Assembly (NCBI GenBank): GCA_002314465.1
Contig: DCGA01000158.1
Coordinates: 1 to 17,604 of the forward strand
DNA length: 17,604 bases
Direction of reading: 5' to 3'
Origin: a bacterium UBA1790
GTDB taxonomy: Bacteria; Bacteroidota; Bacteroidia; Bacteroidales; Muribaculaceae
Position 1 is the first letter of the stretch. Every line of letters starts with the position of its first letter. This document shows, piece after piece, positions 8,319-15,058 of this stretch. The position numbers and the translations under genes were made by a program. Below the pieces are notes generated by a model that saw nothing but the letters and a program-made list of their open reading frames with translations, had not been told where the DNA came from and did no database searches.

Positions 8319-8497
8319 CGTTCATTACAATTATAAACATTTACGTTTGCAAACTCCCGACTACCCCGAGGTGCCGTAAACGCAACGGGCATAGGGGTTC
8401 AGCGACTATTCTCATTCATTAATTTTTGATATTGGAAAATGACAAAAGTAACATATTTTAACAATATAATACTTCTTTTATGTCCTAATGGTAATAA

Positions 8498-8522
8498 AAA
8501 ATGGCCCCAATGGAGCCATTTT
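8498..8522 (-). terminator. Intrinsic terminator for nnr (minus strand)
   Basis: AAAATGGC (8498-8505) pairs with GCCATTTT (8515-8522) around a 9-nt loop. On the minus strand the stem is followed by a run of T (plus A at 8496-8501), as expected for termination of leftward transcription from nnr. On the plus strand the right arm is also T-ended, so it may work both ways. It would give nnr a 3' untranslated region of about 180 nt that includes the repeats. Confidence 0.7.
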
Positions 8523-8540
8523 CTGTATTTTGGTTTTATG

Positions 8541-8589
8541 TTTAGGGTTTAAAGTTTAAGGTTTAGGGTTGAGAGTTTAGAGTTTAATG
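8541..8589. repeat. Seven-copy degenerate heptamer array (TTTAGGG-like)
   Basis: Seven consecutive 7-nt units in exact register fill 8541-8589. The form TTTAGGG occurs at 8541 and 8562; TTTAAAG, TTTAAGG, TTGAGAG, TTTAGAG and TTTAATG fill the other places. The strict period of 7 with substitutions only at the last positions shows tandem amplification followed by drift. The unit resembles a telomere-type heptamer, which is presumably coincidental. It lies in the 3' untranslated part of nnr. Confidence 0.8.
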
Positions 8590-8602
8590 GTTGCATGGTG
8601 AT

Positions 8603-8650
8603 GGGGCAAGTGCCATGCCGTTATATATTATATAAAGGTGGCATTACCCC
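8603..8650. repeat. Imperfect inverted repeat with AT-rich loop
   Basis: GGGG (8603-8606) pairs with CCCC (8647-8650), and TGCCA (8611-8615) pairs with TGGCA (8639-8643), with a small internal loop (CAAG against TTA). The terminal loop (8616-8638) is dominated by alternating T and A (8621-8634). It could be an RNA hairpin in the nnr 3' region or the remains of a mobile-repeat unit. Confidence 0.45.
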
Positions 8651-8706
8651 GTTAACCTTTTAACCCCATTAACCTTTTAACCGATTAACTCGTTAACCTT
8701 TTATCA
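8650..8706. repeat. 8-bp-period TTAACC array abutting the nnr stop
   Basis: Octamer units ending in TTAACC run from 8650 into the nnr stop codon (8704-8706): CGTTAACC, TTTTAACC, a 9-nt CCATTAACC, TTTTAACC, GATTAACT, CGTTAACC and a decayed last unit. The period of 8 is kept except for one inserted base. The same octamer family recurs in the same orientation at 14988-15051. Confidence 0.8.
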
Positions 8707-10233
8707 AAACGTAAGCGGCGGACGCTGGGTCTGCTTGATGGCGCGGCCCAGGTTGTCGGCGATGTCGCTTGCCATAACGCCATACTCCGACTGCTCCTGT
8801 GCGGCGATGTCGCCAGCAAGGCCATGGAGATAAACGCCCAGCACAACGCCTATCTCGGGCTGGTAGCCCTGTGCGATGAGCGATGCGATGACGCCGGTGA
8901 GCACGTCGCCGCTGCCAGCGGTCGCCATACCCGAGTTGCCGCTCGAGTTGACAAATACCTTGCCCGAGGGGAATACCGACATGGTGTAGTGTCCCTTGAG
9001 CACAATGGTGATGTCGTGCAGGCGGCTTATGTTGAGAGCCTTGAGCAGGCGTTCCTCGTCGCTGTTGTGGACGCCGAAGAGGCGGTCAAACTCCCTGGCA
9101 TGGGGAGTGATAACCGATCCCTTCGGGATGCAGCGTATGAGCATGGGGCGCTTAGCGATGCAGTTGAGCGCGTCGGCGTCGAGCAAGCAGGGATACTTGC
9201 GGTTCTTCAGGAAGGTGTCGATCGCGTCCATGGTCTCGTCGCTTGTGGTGAGGCCGGGACCTAACGCAACCACGCTGAAGGCGTTGTTCTTCTCAATGTT
9301 CGACACCACGTACTCGTTCTTGTCGGGCTGGAAGATAACCTCGGGCAATGATGTCTGCAGGGGCAGATAGCCCATGCTGGGGGCATGCACGGTAACGAGG
9401 CCTGCACCCGAGCGCATGGCGCCGCGGGCTGCAAGGATGGCTGCACCCATCATGCCGTAACTGCCCGCCACGAGCAGCACTGTGCCGTTGTCATACTTGT
9501 TGCCGAAGGGGTTGCGCTCATGTATCAACGCGCTCGCGTCGCTGCCGTCGATGGTATAATAATCGGTAGAGATAGCGTCGTAGGCACTGGGGTTGAGTTC
9601 AAGGTCAAGCACCTTGCATTCGCCTATGAACTGCGCGTTCTCAGAGAAGAAGAACGACAGACGCTTGAACTGGTAGGCGAGCGTGAGGTCGGCCTTGATG
9701 ATGTTGCGACGGTCAACACTCTGGTTTAACTCGCCGAAGAGGCCCGAAGGCATGTCAATCGACACAATGTAGGCACCGCTGTCGTTGATGAACTGCACCA
9801 GCGAGGTGTAGCCGCCCTGCAGGGGACGGCGCAGTCCGGCGCCGAAGAGGCCGTCAATCACCACATCGTTCTCGGTGAGCTCGGGAACGTTGAAAGTCTC
9901 GGTCACCTCGGTGTACTTGATGCCCTCGAGCTGGTACAGGCGGTCACGGTTGGCCGAGCAGCAGTTCGACAGGTGCGAAGACTTCACGTTGAGCAGATAC
10001 ACCTCGGGCGAGTAGCCTTGCTCAAAGAGCATGCGCGATACCGCAAGTGCATCACCGCCGTTGTCGCCGGGGCCGGCAAACACGACGATGCGCTTGGTAG
10101 AGCGCCAGCGCTTCATGATTTCATAGGTCACTGCCGATGCGGCACGCTCCATCATGTCGAGCATTGAGATGCCCTCAAGTTCGATTGAGCGCTCAAATAT
10201 ATGTTTAATTGCGTCGTTTGTAAATATCTTCAT
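8704..10233 (-). CDS. nnr: Bifunctional NAD(P)H-hydrate repair enzyme (epimerase and ADP-dependent dehydratase)
   Basis: A 509-residue cytoplasmic fusion of the two NAD(P)HX repair activities. The N-terminal YjeF_N epimerase domain (about 1-210) has the nucleotide-binding loop VVFAGPGDNGGDALA (GPGDNGGD at 54-61) and VVIDGLFGAGLRRPL. The C-terminal ribokinase-like dehydratase (about 235-500) has AGSYGMMGAAILAARGAMRSG and the anion-hole motif AGSGDVLTG (439-447), with Asp443 as the expected catalytic residue. Together they interconvert R and S NAD(P)HX and dehydrate the S form using ADP, restoring damaged cofactors. Length matches the family. The gene is alone on its strand, divergent from the AraC-type regulator, and its stop codon overlaps the end of the octamer array. 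Confidence 0.96.
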   Translation of the reverse strand: MKIFTNDAIKHIFERSIELEGISMLDMMERAASAVTYEIMKRWRSTKRIVVFAGPGDNGGDALAVSRMLFEQGYSPEVYLLNVKSSHLSNCCSANRDRLYQLEGIKYTEVTETFNVPELTENDVVIDGLFGAGLRRPLQGGYTSLVQFINDSGAYIVSIDMPSGLFGELNQSVDRRNIIKADLTLAYQFKRLSFFFSENAQFIGECKVLDLELNPSAYDAISTDYYTIDGSDASALIHERNPFGNKYDNGTVLLVAGSYGMMGAAILAARGAMRSGAGLVTVHAPSMGYLPLQTSLPEVIFQPDKNEYVVSNIEKNNAFSVVALGPGLTTSDETMDAIDTFLKNRKYPCLLDADALNCIAKRPMLIRCIPKGSVITPHAREFDRLFGVHNSDEERLLKALNISRLHDITIVLKGHYTMSVFPSGKVFVNSSGNSGMATAGSGDVLTGVIASLIAQGYQPEIGVVLGVYLHGLAGDIAAQEQSEYGVMASDIADNLGRAIKQTQRPPLTF

Positions 10234-10279
10234 TTTCCAGTAATTTTCGGGGAAACATTATTCATGTCGTAACAATCTA

Positions 10280-10310
10280 CAAAAATAGTGAATTAAATTC
10301 TATTTGTCAA
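10280..10310 (-). promoter_or_regulatory. Promoter candidate for nnr
   Basis: On the minus strand TATTTTTG (plus 10280-10287) fits the -7 box. A TTG (plus 10308-10310) lies 20 nt upstream. The predicted leader is about 40 nt. Confidence 0.5.
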
Positions 10311-10367
10311 CTTAAAACAAAAATTTTTTTAAAAAAACATTTGTCAACCGCGATTGTGAAGCCTGCG

Positions 10368-10400
10368 TGTGTGTTTTTTCATGGAAAAATTGTACCTTTG
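10368..10400 (+). promoter_or_regulatory. Promoter candidate for the AraC-type regulator gene
   Basis: TACCTTTG at 10393-10400 matches the TAnnTTTG -7 box exactly. The -33 region is only a rough match (TGTG near 10368). Because this box lies upstream of the ATG at 10454 but inside a longer open frame from 10367, it supports 10454 as the true start. Confidence 0.6.
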
Positions 10401-10453
10401 CTTTGAAATTGAATGCTATCAAGTTGTTTTTAGCGACTGGAAACATATACAAA

Positions 10454-12205
10454 ATGGGTAGAAAAAACATAATATTCAAGTTGTTGCTGCTGGCGTGCTT
10501 CACGCTGGCTGCCGTGCCCGTGTGTGCCGAGTCGCCTATTGTGAAGAGCGTCCTCAATAACGTGGATAAGTTCAGTACCGACTACCAGCGATGGGAGAAG
10601 ATGCCCGTCGAGGAACTGAATATAGTCGCCAATGCTTATCTCAACTCGGCGCTTCACGACAGCGCCTACGTGTGCTACAGCATCCTTGCCAAGAAGGATG
10701 CCGGGGAGTATGCCGATGTCGCTTGTCATGCCAAGACCTGCCTGGGTGTTCTGCTGTATGAGTGCTATGGCGATTACAAGAAATCTTCTGCCATGCTGCT
10801 CGATGCCGAGAAGATGGCCAATGACCAGGGCATTATCAGCGAGCTCCCATACATCGAATTAACCCGTGCAGCCATCGTGCTCGATGACCTCAATTTCAAC
10901 TACGACTACGCATTCTCTCCGCAGGTAATCCCCGCGTTCCAGCGCGCATTTGATGTGGCTCTGCGCGATAACAACCTGCACCCGGCTGTCATCTCGTTCA
11001 ATAACATTGCCTATGTAGCCATGAAGTTTAACAAACCCGACTTCGTGCTGAAGAACATCCCGCACATACGCAAGGCAATATCTACTTATAAGAACACGCG
11101 CGAGCCCAGCGAACCCTATTATGTCCCCGACAGCGTCATTATGAAAGATTACGCGCTCGTGCTTGCCGAAGCCATGGAATGCTATGCCAGCCGTGATTAT
11201 GCCCGCACCCTTACTCTGCTCGACCAGCTCCCCGATAAGATTCTCAAGAAGAGCAAGGACGCCATAGCACGCTATGTGGGCTGTATGCATCTTATGAAAT
11301 ACTTTGCGTTGATGCAGATGCACCGCGACGATGATGCTCTTGCCGAACTCGATTTCCTTGAGAAACTGGCTGTCGATGCCGGTATCGACGATTGCTATCT
11401 CGAGACCTGCTGGATGAAGGTTGACTACTACACACAGCACGGCAACACGGCAATGGCCAATCAATACCAACTGGCATATTACAAGAAGAAAGACGCATAT
11501 ATGCGCGAGAGCAACCTCCAGTCTCTTCACCAGGCCGAACTTGAGTTTGAACTGCAGCAAGAAATCAACAAGGACATCGAGCGCAAGCAGTATGCCCGCT
11601 TTTTGCTCGTGGGACTCATCGGTCTCGCTGTTTTCTCGGCTGTTCTCGCCATCCTCGTTGCTCTGCTCGTGAGGAAAAACCGCGACCTCCGAGAGAAAAA
11701 CCTCAGTTTGTACAAGAAAGCACAAGAGATGCTCCAGAAAAACTCTATCGCCGATATGCCCGAACAAATTGCCGATACCGATTCGGACCAAGACGGAGAA
11801 AGTGAAACTTGCCCCGTACGTTCTAATCCATCCAAACTGATGAAGCAGATTCTCGAAGTGATGGATTCGTCGCAAGAAATCTACGAACCCGGTTTCCAGT
11901 TGCCGCGACTGGCCGAGTTGGTCAATTCTAATGTGGGCGAAGTGTCGCACACCATCAATGACGAACTGCACCGCAACTTCAACGACCTCCTGGGCGAATA
12001 CCGCATCAAGAAAGCATGCCGCATAATGAACGAAACGGAGTCTTGTACAACCATGACGGTCGAGTCTATTGCCGCCAGTGTGGGCATCAAGTCGCGTTCT
12101 AATTTCACTTCGCTTTTCAAGAAATTCACTGCTCTTACCCCCACAGCCTACATGAAAATCGCCCGAAATGAGCAGAAAAACCAAGAAATTGGTGCTAATT
12201 TATAA
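10454..12205 (+). CDS. Membrane-anchored AraC-type transcriptional regulator with exported helical/TPR-like sensor region
   Basis: A 583-residue one-component membrane regulator. MGRKNIIF plus a hydrophobic run ending VPVCAES is a signal peptide (about 1-24). Residues about 25-350 are helical, Ala/Leu/Tyr-rich pairs resembling tetratricopeptide repeats and should face the periplasm. A charged, probably coiled segment leads into one membrane span (about 383-405, FLLVGLIGLAVFSAVL onward) ending in VRKNRD. A cytoplasmic coil and acidic linker (about 405-475) follow, then an AraC-type double helix-turn-helix (about 483-566, with VESIAASVGIKSRSNFTSLF as second HTH). No kinase or receiver domain is present. 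Start 10454 gives the signal peptide and a good promoter. It probably senses an envelope or nutrient signal and controls nearby genes; the LRR gene 94 nt downstream, with its own promoter, is a candidate target by proximity only. Confidence 0.85.
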   Translation: MGRKNIIFKLLLLACFTLAAVPVCAESPIVKSVLNNVDKFSTDYQRWEKMPVEELNIVANAYLNSALHDSAYVCYSILAKKDAGEYADVACHAKTCLGVLLYECYGDYKKSSAMLLDAEKMANDQGIISELPYIELTRAAIVLDDLNFNYDYAFSPQVIPAFQRAFDVALRDNNLHPAVISFNNIAYVAMKFNKPDFVLKNIPHIRKAISTYKNTREPSEPYYVPDSVIMKDYALVLAEAMECYASRDYARTLTLLDQLPDKILKKSKDAIARYVGCMHLMKYFALMQMHRDDDALAELDFLEKLAVDAGIDDCYLETCWMKVDYYTQHGNTAMANQYQLAYYKKKDAYMRESNLQSLHQAELEFELQQEINKDIERKQYARFLLVGLIGLAVFSAVLAILVALLVRKNRDLREKNLSLYKKAQEMLQKNSIADMPEQIADTDSDQDGESETCPVRSNPSKLMKQILEVMDSSQEIYEPGFQLPRLAELVNSNVGEVSHTINDELHRNFNDLLGEYRIKKACRIMNETESCTTMTVESIAASVGIKSRSNFTSLFKKFTALTPTAYMKIARNEQKNQEIGANL

Positions 12206-12232
12206 TTTAGCACCGATTGGCCTGTCATTTTC

Positions 12233-12263
12233 TTGCCGTTTTTATTTATCATCTATAACTTTG
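12233..12263 (+). promoter_or_regulatory. Promoter for the LRR protein gene
   Basis: TAACTTTG at 12256-12263 matches the TAnnTTTG -7 box. TTG at 12233-12235 lies 20 nt upstream as the -33 element. This places a start site near 12270 and a leader of about 30 nt before the ATG at 12300. Confidence 0.7.
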
Positions 12264-12299
12264 CCACTATAATTATTAATCATTTTAAAAGCAAAGCTT

Positions 12300-13604
12300 A
12301 TGAAAAAATTCTTACTCTTTGCGATGTGTGCGATGGTTGCATGCTTCGCGGCAAAGGCCGAAAAGGCAGGTGGTGAATGTGGTGACGATGGTGACGAGGT
12401 TTATTGGTCTGTCAGCGACGATGGAACAACATTGTCGTTTACCGGTGAAGGATGGGTGGCCGACTATAATAATTTGACTACAATATCCGAATCCTACCCG
12501 TGGCTAACATTTGGTCCGCAAACCCCGTGGTATCAATACAGAGAAGGTATTACCACCGTTACCATCGGTAGTGATGTGGATCAAGTAGGTTTCGGTTGCT
12601 TTTATGGCCTTGACAACCTGCAAAGCATTGAGGTAGATGAAGACAATGGCAATTTAAAATCGGTCGACGGCGTGGTCTACAACAAAGCAATGACTTGCCT
12701 GTTTTACTACCCGACGGGAAAGGCCGGTGCTTATACTATTCCTGCAACAGTTCAATATCTCTCTGAGGGTGCATTCCTCGGTTGCAAGGGACTTACAGAA
12801 GTTACTTTTGCAGAAGGCTGCAAGGCGAGCATTCCATTTCGTACGTTTGAATGGTGTACCTCGCTCAAGAAAGTTAACTTAGTTCCTTCATGCCCGGGAA
12901 TTGAAGGAAGGGCTTTCTGGGGCTGTTCAAGCCTGGAATCTGTATTTGTATACAAAAACACAAATGTGTCTAATGGCGCATTTGCCGATTGCGGAAGCCT
13001 CAAGGAAATAACCATTGAGGAAGGTCATCTGAATTCGGTATCGATTGATGGCATACATTACCAAGTATCTGAAGGGAAATTGATATGTGAAAACTATCCC
13101 ATGGGAAAAGATTTGACTAATCTTGTCTTCCCCGAAAATGTTACCGTTGTTTCTAACGCAGCGCTGTTTCATGCGGCAAAACTCGAAAGCATTACTCTCC
13201 CCAGTGGAATGACGAATATCGGCGAAGATGCATTTGTGGGTTGCACTGGACTTAAAAGCATTATTTGCATGAGTGAAACTCCTCCTGCATTTATGATTAT
13301 CCAGAAAAACTATCCTTTATACCCGACATATGGCATTGACACCGAAAATTGTGTGATTTATGTACCCGAAGGATGCGTTGAGGCATACAAGGCTGCAACA
13401 ATTTGGAAAGAATTTGCACACATCGAGGAGTACAAAGATGCACCTACTGCTGTGACCGATTTGAATACAGGTGTAAATACTCCCGTTAATGTTTACAACA
13501 TGTGCGGAATGCTGGTTCGCAGCAATGTTATGAGCGGCGAAGCAACTCAAGGTCTGCCCCAGGGCATCTATGTAGTGGGCAACAAGAAAGTTGTTGTAAG
13601 ATAA
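12300..13604 (+). CDS. BspA-like leucine-rich repeat exported protein with C-terminal sorting-like tail
   Basis: A 434-residue protein with a Sec signal peptide (about 1-20, ending AAKA). An N-terminal segment (about 25-80) is followed by LRR_5/BspA-type repeats (about 85-335), recognisable by recurring 'GAF.GC.gLe.vt.p' phrases such as EGAFLGCKGL, GRAFWGCSSL, NGAFADCGSL and EDAFVGCTGL. A closing segment VIYVPEGCVEAYKAA is common at the end of these repeats. The last 40 residues (VNVYNMCGMLVRSN and then GLPQGIYVVGNKKVVV) resemble a Bacteroidales type IX-like C-terminal sorting domain. Such proteins often mediate surface adhesion or protein binding; the ligand is unknown. The gene has its own promoter and terminator, and is visibly less GC-rich in parts than the neighbouring nnr and methyltransferase genes. 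Confidence 0.88.
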   Translation: MKKFLLFAMCAMVACFAAKAEKAGGECGDDGDEVYWSVSDDGTTLSFTGEGWVADYNNLTTISESYPWLTFGPQTPWYQYREGITTVTIGSDVDQVGFGCFYGLDNLQSIEVDEDNGNLKSVDGVVYNKAMTCLFYYPTGKAGAYTIPATVQYLSEGAFLGCKGLTEVTFAEGCKASIPFRTFEWCTSLKKVNLVPSCPGIEGRAFWGCSSLESVFVYKNTNVSNGAFADCGSLKEITIEEGHLNSVSIDGIHYQVSEGKLICENYPMGKDLTNLVFPENVTVVSNAALFHAAKLESITLPSGMTNIGEDAFVGCTGLKSIICMSETPPAFMIIQKNYPLYPTYGIDTENCVIYVPEGCVEAYKAATIWKEFAHIEEYKDAPTAVTDLNTGVNTPVNVYNMCGMLVRSNVMSGEATQGLPQGIYVVGNKKVVVR

Positions 13605-13640
13605 GTCCCCCAATCACAAACCTACTAATAAATAAAACGG

Positions 13641-13679
13641 GGAGTCTCCCCCACCATGGGGGAGATTCCTTTGTTTTTT
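13641..13679 (+). terminator. Strong intrinsic terminator after the LRR gene
   Basis: GGAGTCTCCCCC (13641-13652) pairs with GGGGGAGATTCC (13658-13669) with one G-T wobble and a 5-nt loop. TTTGTTTTTT follows. It is 36 nt after the LRR stop codon. Confidence 0.92.
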
Positions 13680-13742
13680 GTTGATGTGGCCAATTAAGAC
13701 AAGAGATTTATGTTGGTTTCTAATATCACTCTTTGAAATAAT

Positions 13743-13750
13743 TGTCTTTG
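13743..13750 (+). promoter_or_regulatory. Weak promoter candidate for the dockerin/FISUMP gene
   Basis: TGTCTTTG differs from the TAnnTTTG -7 consensus by one base and lies 59 nt before the ATG. No good -33 element is visible at the right distance, so this is tentative. Confidence 0.3.
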
Positions 13751-13809
13751 CACTGATTATTTTGTATATTACAATTTATATTTTAAGGGGTTTTAGGATA
13801 ATCAAAAAC

Positions 13810-14709
13810 ATGAAAAAGATTATATTATTGATTGCATTACTTAGCGCTATGTTTGCGACAAGCGCGAGTGGCCAGGTCGTGAAGGGCGATATGAACGATG
13901 ACGGTAAGATTGACATATCTGACCTGAACGATATTGTGAACACTGTACTCGGCTTAAAGCCGTTGCAGTATATACAATCCCTGGTGGTTAAGGGCGACAT
14001 GAACGATGACTGCAAGATCGATGTGTCGGACATTAACGAGATTGTGAACACGATTCTCGGCAATTCACCGCTTCGGTATATCCACGAATATGTTGACCTG
14101 GGTCTCCCCAGCGGCACGTTGTGGGCGACCACCAATATCGGTGCCGACTGCCCCGAAGACTTTGGCTTATACTTCGCTTGGGGCGAGACCACTGGTTATG
14201 CAGTTGATGCCAGTGACGGCCACTCGTTCGACTGGGCGAACTACAAGTGGTGCAAAGGCAGTTTCTCAAGGCTGACCAAGTACTGCATCAAGGACGAGGA
14301 ACTGCCCCTGAGTACATCCCCCGACGGGAAGACCATCCTTGATGCGGAGGACGATGCGGCGACTGCCAACTGGGGCAGCGGCTGGTGCATACCCTCTATT
14401 GCCCAAATCGAGGAGTTATACAACAGCGGCTACACCACCACTGAGTGGACAACCGTGAATGGAGTATACGGAGAGAAAATCACGAGCAAAAGCAACGGCA
14501 ACAGCATTTTCCTGCCTGCCGCAGGCTACCGCTCCGCCAAAAACTATATTATTAATTCCGGCGGCTTCTACTGGTCGCGCGAGATCTACTTGTACTTCTG
14601 CTGCGACGCCTACTACCTGCGCTTCAGTTCATCCAGTATCTACCAGACTCAAGGCAGCCGTTGCGACGGGCGCAGCGTGCGCGCGGTTAGAGCCACCACT
14701 GCCCAGTGA
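13810..14709 (+). CDS. Exported protein with dockerin-like repeat pair and FISUMP-like domain
   Basis: A 299-residue protein with signal peptide MKKIILLIALLSAMFATSASG (cleavage near 21). Two near-identical calcium-loop repeats follow at about 25-48 and 61-84: KGDMNDDGKIDISDLNDIVN and KGDMNDDCKIDVSDINEIVN. Each has the D-x-N-D-D-x-x-I-D spacing of type I dockerin repeats; the second has Cys where Gly is usual. From about residue 92 the protein begins YIHEYVDLGLPSGTLWATTN and carries a Cys- and Trp-rich domain with WGSGWCIPS, FLPAAGYR and an Arg-rich end (SVRAVRA), like the Fibrobacter-type major paralogous domain common on Bacteroidales exported proteins. The role is unknown; protein or sugar binding at the surface is an inference. 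The ATG at 13810 is preferred over upstream starts because it gives the signal peptide and avoids the LRR terminator. Confidence 0.82.
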   Translation: MKKIILLIALLSAMFATSASGQVVKGDMNDDGKIDISDLNDIVNTVLGLKPLQYIQSLVVKGDMNDDCKIDVSDINEIVNTILGNSPLRYIHEYVDLGLPSGTLWATTNIGADCPEDFGLYFAWGETTGYAVDASDGHSFDWANYKWCKGSFSRLTKYCIKDEELPLSTSPDGKTILDAEDDAATANWGSGWCIPSIAQIEELYNSGYTTTEWTTVNGVYGEKITSKSNGNSIFLPAAGYRSAKNYIINSGGFYWSREIYLYFCCDAYYLRFSSSSIYQTQGSRCDGRSVRAVRATTAQ

Positions 14710-14766
14710 CCTTGATGTGAAATGTAATATGTTATTGATAAAATAGTGAAAATTTCTCTTCAGCGG

Positions 14767-14796
14767 GAGGGTGTTTGCCGTGCGGCAAGCGCCCTC
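14767..14796 (+). terminator. Hairpin terminator after the dockerin/FISUMP gene
   Basis: GAGGGTGTTTGCCG (14767-14780) pairs with CGGCAAGCGCCCTC (14783-14796), a 14-bp stem with two G-T wobbles and a 2-nt loop. A short T-rich stretch follows. It starts 57 nt after the stop codon. Confidence 0.8.
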
Positions 14797-14809
14797 TTCT
14801 ATTGTCGGT

Positions 14810-14929
14810 CTGTCGCCCACTCACCGCTGCTCACTCCGCCGAGCTCGCTTCTGCAGGGTTGGCGGAGGTTCGCTGGTCGCGGCACGGGCTGTCGCCCACT
14901 TACCGCTGCTCACTCCGCCGAGCTCGCTT
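14810..14929. repeat. Pair of 41-nt direct repeats, GC-rich
   Basis: Copy one is 14810-14850 and copy two is 14889-14929; they differ at one base (C or T at repeat position 13) and start 79 nt apart. Each starts CTGTCGCCCAC and ends CCGAGCTCGCTT. The spacer carries GGCGGAG (14861-14867), complementary to CTCCGCC (14834-14840) in copy one, so the first copy and spacer can fold into a hairpin. This is reminiscent of intergenic REP-like elements. Confidence 0.8.
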
Positions 14930-14966
14930 TACTCGGTTGATGGCATGGAGTGGGGGATTGCTGCAT

Positions 14967-14974
14967 TAATTTTG
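14967..14974 (+). promoter_or_regulatory. Possible -7 box for the portal homologue
   Basis: TAATTTTG fits TAnnTTTG, 84 nt before the ATG at 15059. The nearest TTG upstream is 26-27 nt away, longer than usual, so support is limited. If used, the whole octamer array would be in the 5' leader RNA. Confidence 0.4.
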
Positions 14975-14987
14975 TCGCATATAAATG

Positions 14988-15051
14988 TATTAACCCCTTA
15001 ACCTTTTAACCCCTTAACCTTTTAACCCCTTAACCCTTTAACCCTTTAGAT
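14988..15051. repeat. Eight-unit octamer array (CCTTAACC/TTTTAACC) before the portal homologue
   Basis: Eight 8-nt units in perfect register: TATTAACC, then alternating CCTTAACC and TTTTAACC, then CTTTAACC and a decayed CTTTAGAT. The alternation gives a 16-nt higher-order unit. It ends 7 nt before the ATG of the portal homologue. The same octamer family occurs at 8650-8706. Confidence 0.9.
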
Positions 15052-15058
15052 TTATTAT

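Larger units (their letters stand above)
8197..8703. other. 507-bp gene-free region between nlpC/P60 and nnr
   Basis: No convincing gene lies here. The right half (8498-8703) acts as the 3' region of the minus-strand nnr gene and holds, from right to left, an octamer array, an imperfect inverted repeat, a heptamer array and a terminator hairpin. The left half is the promoter and leader of the minus-strand NlpC/P60 gene. About 8320-8497 is AT-rich DNA in which nothing else could be recognised. Confidence 0.7.
14710..15058. other. 349-bp gene-free, repeat-rich region before the portal homologue
   Basis: It contains, in order, the terminator hairpin, two 41-nt direct repeats, a possible promoter box and an octamer array ending 7 nt before the next ATG. 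Short open frames here translate the direct repeats twice (SPTHRCSLRRARF and SPTYRCSLRRARF) and are not credible genes. Confidence 0.75.

Noticed and set aside
8231..8422. A 63-codon plus-strand frame in the gene-free region.
   Set aside because: It covers the minus-strand promoter and leader of the NlpC/P60 gene and shows no protein-like features.
10367..10453. A 29-codon N-terminal extension of the AraC-type regulator.
   Set aside because: The promoter -7 box at 10393-10400 lies inside it, and the signal peptide begins at 10454.
10859..12184. A 441-codon open frame antisense to the AraC-type regulator gene.
   Set aside because: It lies wholly within a strongly supported gene, has no recognisable domain, and its His/Val-rich composition is what the opposite strand of that codon usage produces.
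13678..13809. A 44-codon upstream extension of the dockerin/FISUMP protein with a hydrophobic stretch.
   Set aside because: It begins in the T-tract of the LRR terminator and the ATG at 13810 starts a normal signal peptide.
14810..14929. A possible CRISPR array.
   Set aside because: Only two repeat copies, one spacer that pairs with the repeat, and no cas genes.
14746..15001. Several overlapping short open frames.
   Set aside because: They translate the 41-nt direct repeats and flanks in all three frames, as GC-rich repeat DNA does.
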